A stretch of DNA of 64,000 nt from Dehalococcoidia bacterium (GTDB lineage: Bacteria; Chloroflexota; Dehalococcoidia; Lucifugimonadales; Lucifugimonadaceae): the NCBI GenBank assembly GCA_002728715.1, contig PBVQ01000001.1, forward strand, positions 12,191-76,190. Reading direction: 5' to 3'. The position numbers and the translations under genes were made by a program. Below are positions 60,868 to 64,000 of the stretch, piece by piece; the first letter of the stretch is position 1; every line of letters begins with the position of its first letter. Below the pieces are notes generated by a model. It worked only from the letters and a program-made list of their open reading frames with translations. It was not told where the DNA came from and made no database searches.

Positions 60868-62390
60868 TTTAATTTAGAAGGTTTATATGAAATCAATGTA
60901 TCAGTAATAGCCTTACGATAAGGTATTGTTGTAGATAAATTCCAGATACTATTAGGGCAATACATAGTTACTCGCCATAATCTGTCATTTTTATAGAATA
61001 AATGAGTAATATCATTCCATAGAACTCCATCTGTGTAAAACTGATGAATTATTTCCAAACCTTTCAACATATTTGATTGTTCAAAGGTTTCTTCGTCTTC
61101 TGCATAATTTCGATAAATTTCTGACTGACCTATGTATTCCATAAATAATTGCCAGGATTCACCTGAGTATTCCCACCTAGTAGACCAATCACTAATGTCA
61201 AAAAATCCAGGAGTATCATCATTGGGTTGAATTCGCATCCAACAACTTGTAGCTTGATGTAACAAACTAACTGACGCTGGATTAGTTGTATCTAATATCC
61301 AATCTATGGGTGCGTTAACCTTATAACCAAAAGCTTCTGATATATAAATACCATTTTCTGTGTCCGGATGTGGCTCAGGACTCAAAGATTCATTTTGGGA
61401 ATTAGAGTTTGAATTAGTTATACCTAAAAGTGTTGATACAGAAATAGCAAATCCAATTCCTTCAGTGGGAACTCCTGATTCAGAATTTATAACTTTGTAA
61501 GTGTTTATTCCTGCTAATTTTCCAGACATTAGTAAAAGAGGGCCACCACTATTCCCAGGATTTATTGCTGCATCTGTTTGAATTACGTTACGGTCGCTAT
61601 CTGATTCATACTCAACTCCAGAAACTATTCCCTTAGATACTCGGATTGAAGAAGCACCTAGGGGATAACCTAAAGCAGCCACAGTTTCTCCAAGCTTTAT
61701 TTCTTGTTCATTTGCAAAATCTATAGAAGAAAATTCGGATGAACAACAAATTTTTACAATAGCAATATCTTTTTGAACATCTATAGTCATCACTTCCCCT
61801 GAAAAATTTTGTACATCTGATAAAAGAACATCTACATTTGATGAGTATCCGACAACATGTTGATTCGTAAGAATAAATGCATTCTCTCCTGATAATTCAT
61901 AAATTACTCCTGAGCCAACTCCGTTTGCTGATGAAATCTTAACGACTGATTTTGAGGCTTTGGATACTAACTCTGCTAAACTCAATTCATCCGATTGAGA
62001 AATAGGAGCTGGGATTGGTGTAGGTGTAGAAATTGGGACCATAGTTGGGGTTGGAGTAGCTAAGGGTGTGGGAGTTAATATAACCTCCTTTACTATTACC
62101 GGCATTGGAGTTGCAGTTGGCATAAGAGTTGCAGTTGGTAGCGGAGTTGGCTCTGGTAAAGATGTTATAGTTCCTACAACAGAATTAATTAAATCTTTTT
62201 CTGATTTTTCAATTGATTCAACCGTTACTTCTACTAAAAATTCTACAGTTGCCTCAATATTAGTTTCATCCTCGAATATTTTTTCAGATGTTTTTTGTAC
62301 TATTTCAGAATTATCACATGAAAACAATATTGATAATATTATCGACGTGATTATAATTACTGTAAATTTATTTTTAAATTTTCTTAACAT
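60864..62390 (-). CDS. S1C (HtrA/DegP-like) serine protease, putative lipoprotein with Pro/Thr-rich linker
   Basis: Lipobox-like LFSC; TNQHVVG (His), DIAIVKI (Asp) and NPGNSGGPLL (Ser). Confidence 0.88.
   Translation of the reverse strand: MLRKFKNKFTVIIITSIILSILFSCDNSEIVQKTSEKIFEDETNIEATVEFLVEVTVESIEKSEKDLINSVVGTITSLPEPTPLPTATLMPTATPMPVIVKEVILTPTPLATPTPTMVPISTPTPIPAPISQSDELSLAELVSKASKSVVKISSANGVGSGVIYELSGENAFILTNQHVVGYSSNVDVLLSDVQNFSGEVMTIDVQKDIAIVKICCSSEFSSIDFANEQEIKLGETVAALGYPLGASSIRVSKGIVSGVEYESDSDRNVIQTDAAINPGNSGGPLLLMSGKLAGINTYKVINSESGVPTEGIGFAISVSTLLGITNSNSNSQNESLSPEPHPDTENGIYISEAFGYKVNAPIDWILDTTNPASVSLLHQATSCWMRIQPNDDTPGFFDISDWSTRWEYSGESWQLFMEYIGQSEIYRNYAEDEETFEQSNMLKGLEIIHQFYTDGVLWNDITHLFYKNDRLWRVTMYCPNSIWNLSTTIPYRKAITDTLISYKPSKLN
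61999..62157. repeat. Low-complexity Pro/Thr-rich coding repeat inside the S1C protease gene
   Basis: Encodes LPEPTPLPTATLMPTATPMP...LTPTPLATPTPTMVPISTPTPIPAPIS. Confidence 0.8.
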
Positions 62391-62444
62391 AACAACTTTA
62401 ATAATAATTCTACTTTATAAAGAAATTATCGGGGTGTACAAATT

Positions 62445-64000
62445 ATGAACCAAAAACCAAACATTATCTTAATTTTAGCTGATGATATGGGTTTTTCTGA
62501 TCTTGGTTGCTTTGGATCAGAAATAAAAACACCAAACTTAGACAAATTAGCAAAAAATGGACTAAAATTTTCCCAAATGTATAATACCGCAAGATGTTGC
62601 CCTTCAAGAGCATCACTTTTAACAGGTGTATACCCTCATCAAGCAGGTATTGGTCATATGGTAGGAAATTATGGAATAAGCGAGTATCAAGGTTACCTTA
62701 GTAACAATACAGCTACAATAGCAGAAGTATTACGAACAGGTGGATATAGAACACAAATGTCTGGTAAATGGCATGTTGGGGGTACTGCTCCATTAAATGA
62801 CGATGAAAATTGGAATCCAGGAGACAAGGAACATCCAACTCCAAATCAAAGAGGATTTGATCATTTCTGGGGAACAATGGCTGGTGGAGGAAATTATTTT
62901 TCACCAAAAACCTTAATGGATAATGATGAAAAAATTGAAGTAGATACGCATGATTTTTACTATACAGAAAAAATTACCGATCACGCAGTAGAAATGATAA
63001 ATGAATCTGTAAATGATTCTAAACCTTTTTTTTCATACATAGCGTACACTGCACCTCATTGGCCATTACATGCAAAAAAAGATGATATTGAAAAATACCA
63101 AAATGTCTATGACAATGGTTGGGATAAATTACGCCAAGAAAGGTATAAAAACTTAAGGAATCTTGGAATAATTAAAGAATCTTGGAATATAAGTGAAAGA
63201 GATAAAGATGCAGAAAAGTGGGAAAATGTAGAGCACAAAGAATGGGAAGCCTCAAGAATGCAAGTTTATGCTGCTCAGATAGACAACCTAGATCAAGGAG
63301 TTGGAAGAATCGTAGAATCTTTAGAAAAAAATAATATAAGAAATAATACTATAATTATGTTTCTTTCAGATAATGGAGGTTGCGCTGAATTTTTAGCAGA
63401 AGACACAAATACCCCTGATAATTTAATGTTTGATGTGCCACTATGGGATGGCACTAAACTCAAAATGGGTAATAACCCAAATATCAAGCCTGGAGATAGA
63501 GATACATTTCAAAGTTACGACATTGGTTGGTCAAACGCATCCAATACTCCATTCAGACTCCATAAAAGATGGGTGCATGAAGGAGGAATATCTACACCAT
63601 TTATAATTAATTGGCCAGAAAAAATTAGAATGAACAACATAATTGAACGCACATCACATATCATGGATATTTCTGCGACTATATATGATATCGCGGAAAT
63701 AAGTTATCCGAGTTCTATAAAATCAAACTCTATAATTAAGCTTGAAGGTGAAAGTTTCTATGAAAATTTATTCGAAAATGAAAAACAAAATAGAAGTAAA
63801 ACTATTTTTTGGGAACACGAAGGTAATAAAGCTGTTAGAAAAGGAAAATGGAAACTAGTATGTGAAGAAAATACTCGATGGGAACTCTACGATATGATTG
63901 ATGATAGAACAGAACTCAATGATCTATCCGACAAATTTCCTGAAATAGTTAATGAACTAAATAATGAGTATATTGATTGGTCAAAAAGAATTAGGGTACT
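62445..64000 (+). CDS. Sulfatase (arylsulfatase family), 3' truncated by window end
   Basis: MNQKPNIILILADDMGFSDLGCFG and CCPSRASLLTG (C-x-P-S-R formylglycine signature); open to the window end. Confidence 0.92.
   Translation, partial: MNQKPNIILILADDMGFSDLGCFGSEIKTPNLDKLAKNGLKFSQMYNTARCCPSRASLLTGVYPHQAGIGHMVGNYGISEYQGYLSNNTATIAEVLRTGGYRTQMSGKWHVGGTAPLNDDENWNPGDKEHPTPNQRGFDHFWGTMAGGGNYFSPKTLMDNDEKIEVDTHDFYYTEKITDHAVEMINESVNDSKPFFSYIAYTAPHWPLHAKKDDIEKYQNVYDNGWDKLRQERYKNLRNLGIIKESWNISERDKDAEKWENVEHKEWEASRMQVYAAQIDNLDQGVGRIVESLEKNNIRNNTIIMFLSDNGGCAEFLAEDTNTPDNLMFDVPLWDGTKLKMGNNPNIKPGDRDTFQSYDIGWSNASNTPFRLHKRWVHEGGISTPFIINWPEKIRMNNIIERTSHIMDISATIYDIAEISYPSSIKSNSIIKLEGESFYENLFENEKQNRSKTIFWEHEGNKAVRKGKWKLVCEENTRWELYDMIDDRTELNDLSDKFPEIVNELNNEYIDWSKRIRV

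Noticed and set aside
61999-62157. Repetitive tract that could be mistaken for a CRISPR-like or tandem repeat array
   Set aside because: It is a Pro/Thr-rich coding linker in frame with the S1C protease; units are short and irregular with no spacers.
62068-62448. 126-aa plus-strand ORF (GVGVAVGIRVAVGSGVGSG...)
   Set aside because: Antisense translation of the Pro/Thr linker; the Gly/Val repeat is a by-product.
1-64000. Search for phage, transposon, toxin-antitoxin, restriction or other defence modules
   Set aside because: No integrase, transposase, phage structural, nuclease or TA-type genes recognised; gene content is metabolic and housekeeping.

Overview
The window is AT-rich, densely packed bacterial chromosome with about 60 supportable protein-coding genes. 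It has no rRNA, no CRISPR array, no transposase and no tRNA that I could recognise. The gene content (streamlined, AT-rich, several SDR and enolase-superfamily paralogues, sulfatase, NHL-repeat proteins) suggests an uncultivated marine SAR202-like Chloroflexota; this is inference, not a database result. The core is a roughly 16 kb minus-strand respiratory block: nuoA-B-C-D-H-I-J-K-[small ORF]-L-M-N, then nadK, a NUDIX gene, sdhA-sdhB and an HdrB/SdhE-like CCG-domain gene. No nuoE/F/G and no sdhC/D-type membrane anchor are present in the window. The flanks hold catabolic and housekeeping genes: rpoD, glyS, fumC, mdh, folP/folK, lipB, thrC, class I aldolase, MFS transporters, SDRs, enolase-superfamily dehydratases, a molybdopterin oxidoreductase with its reductase, an HtrA-like protease and a partial sulfatase. 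Most notable items: a D-glutamate cyclase apparently split into two coupled genes, a short ORF inside the nuo operon, an unusual insertion in NuoI, an SDR lacking the catalytic tetrad, a membrane VWA-like protein with a possible cytoplasmic FHA-like tail, an unrecognised 455-aa protein next to mdh, a 75-bp identity tract between tandem cyclophilins, and convergent gene pairs that share a 4-nt stop overlap. I did not find a clearly new multi-gene defence or mobile system.
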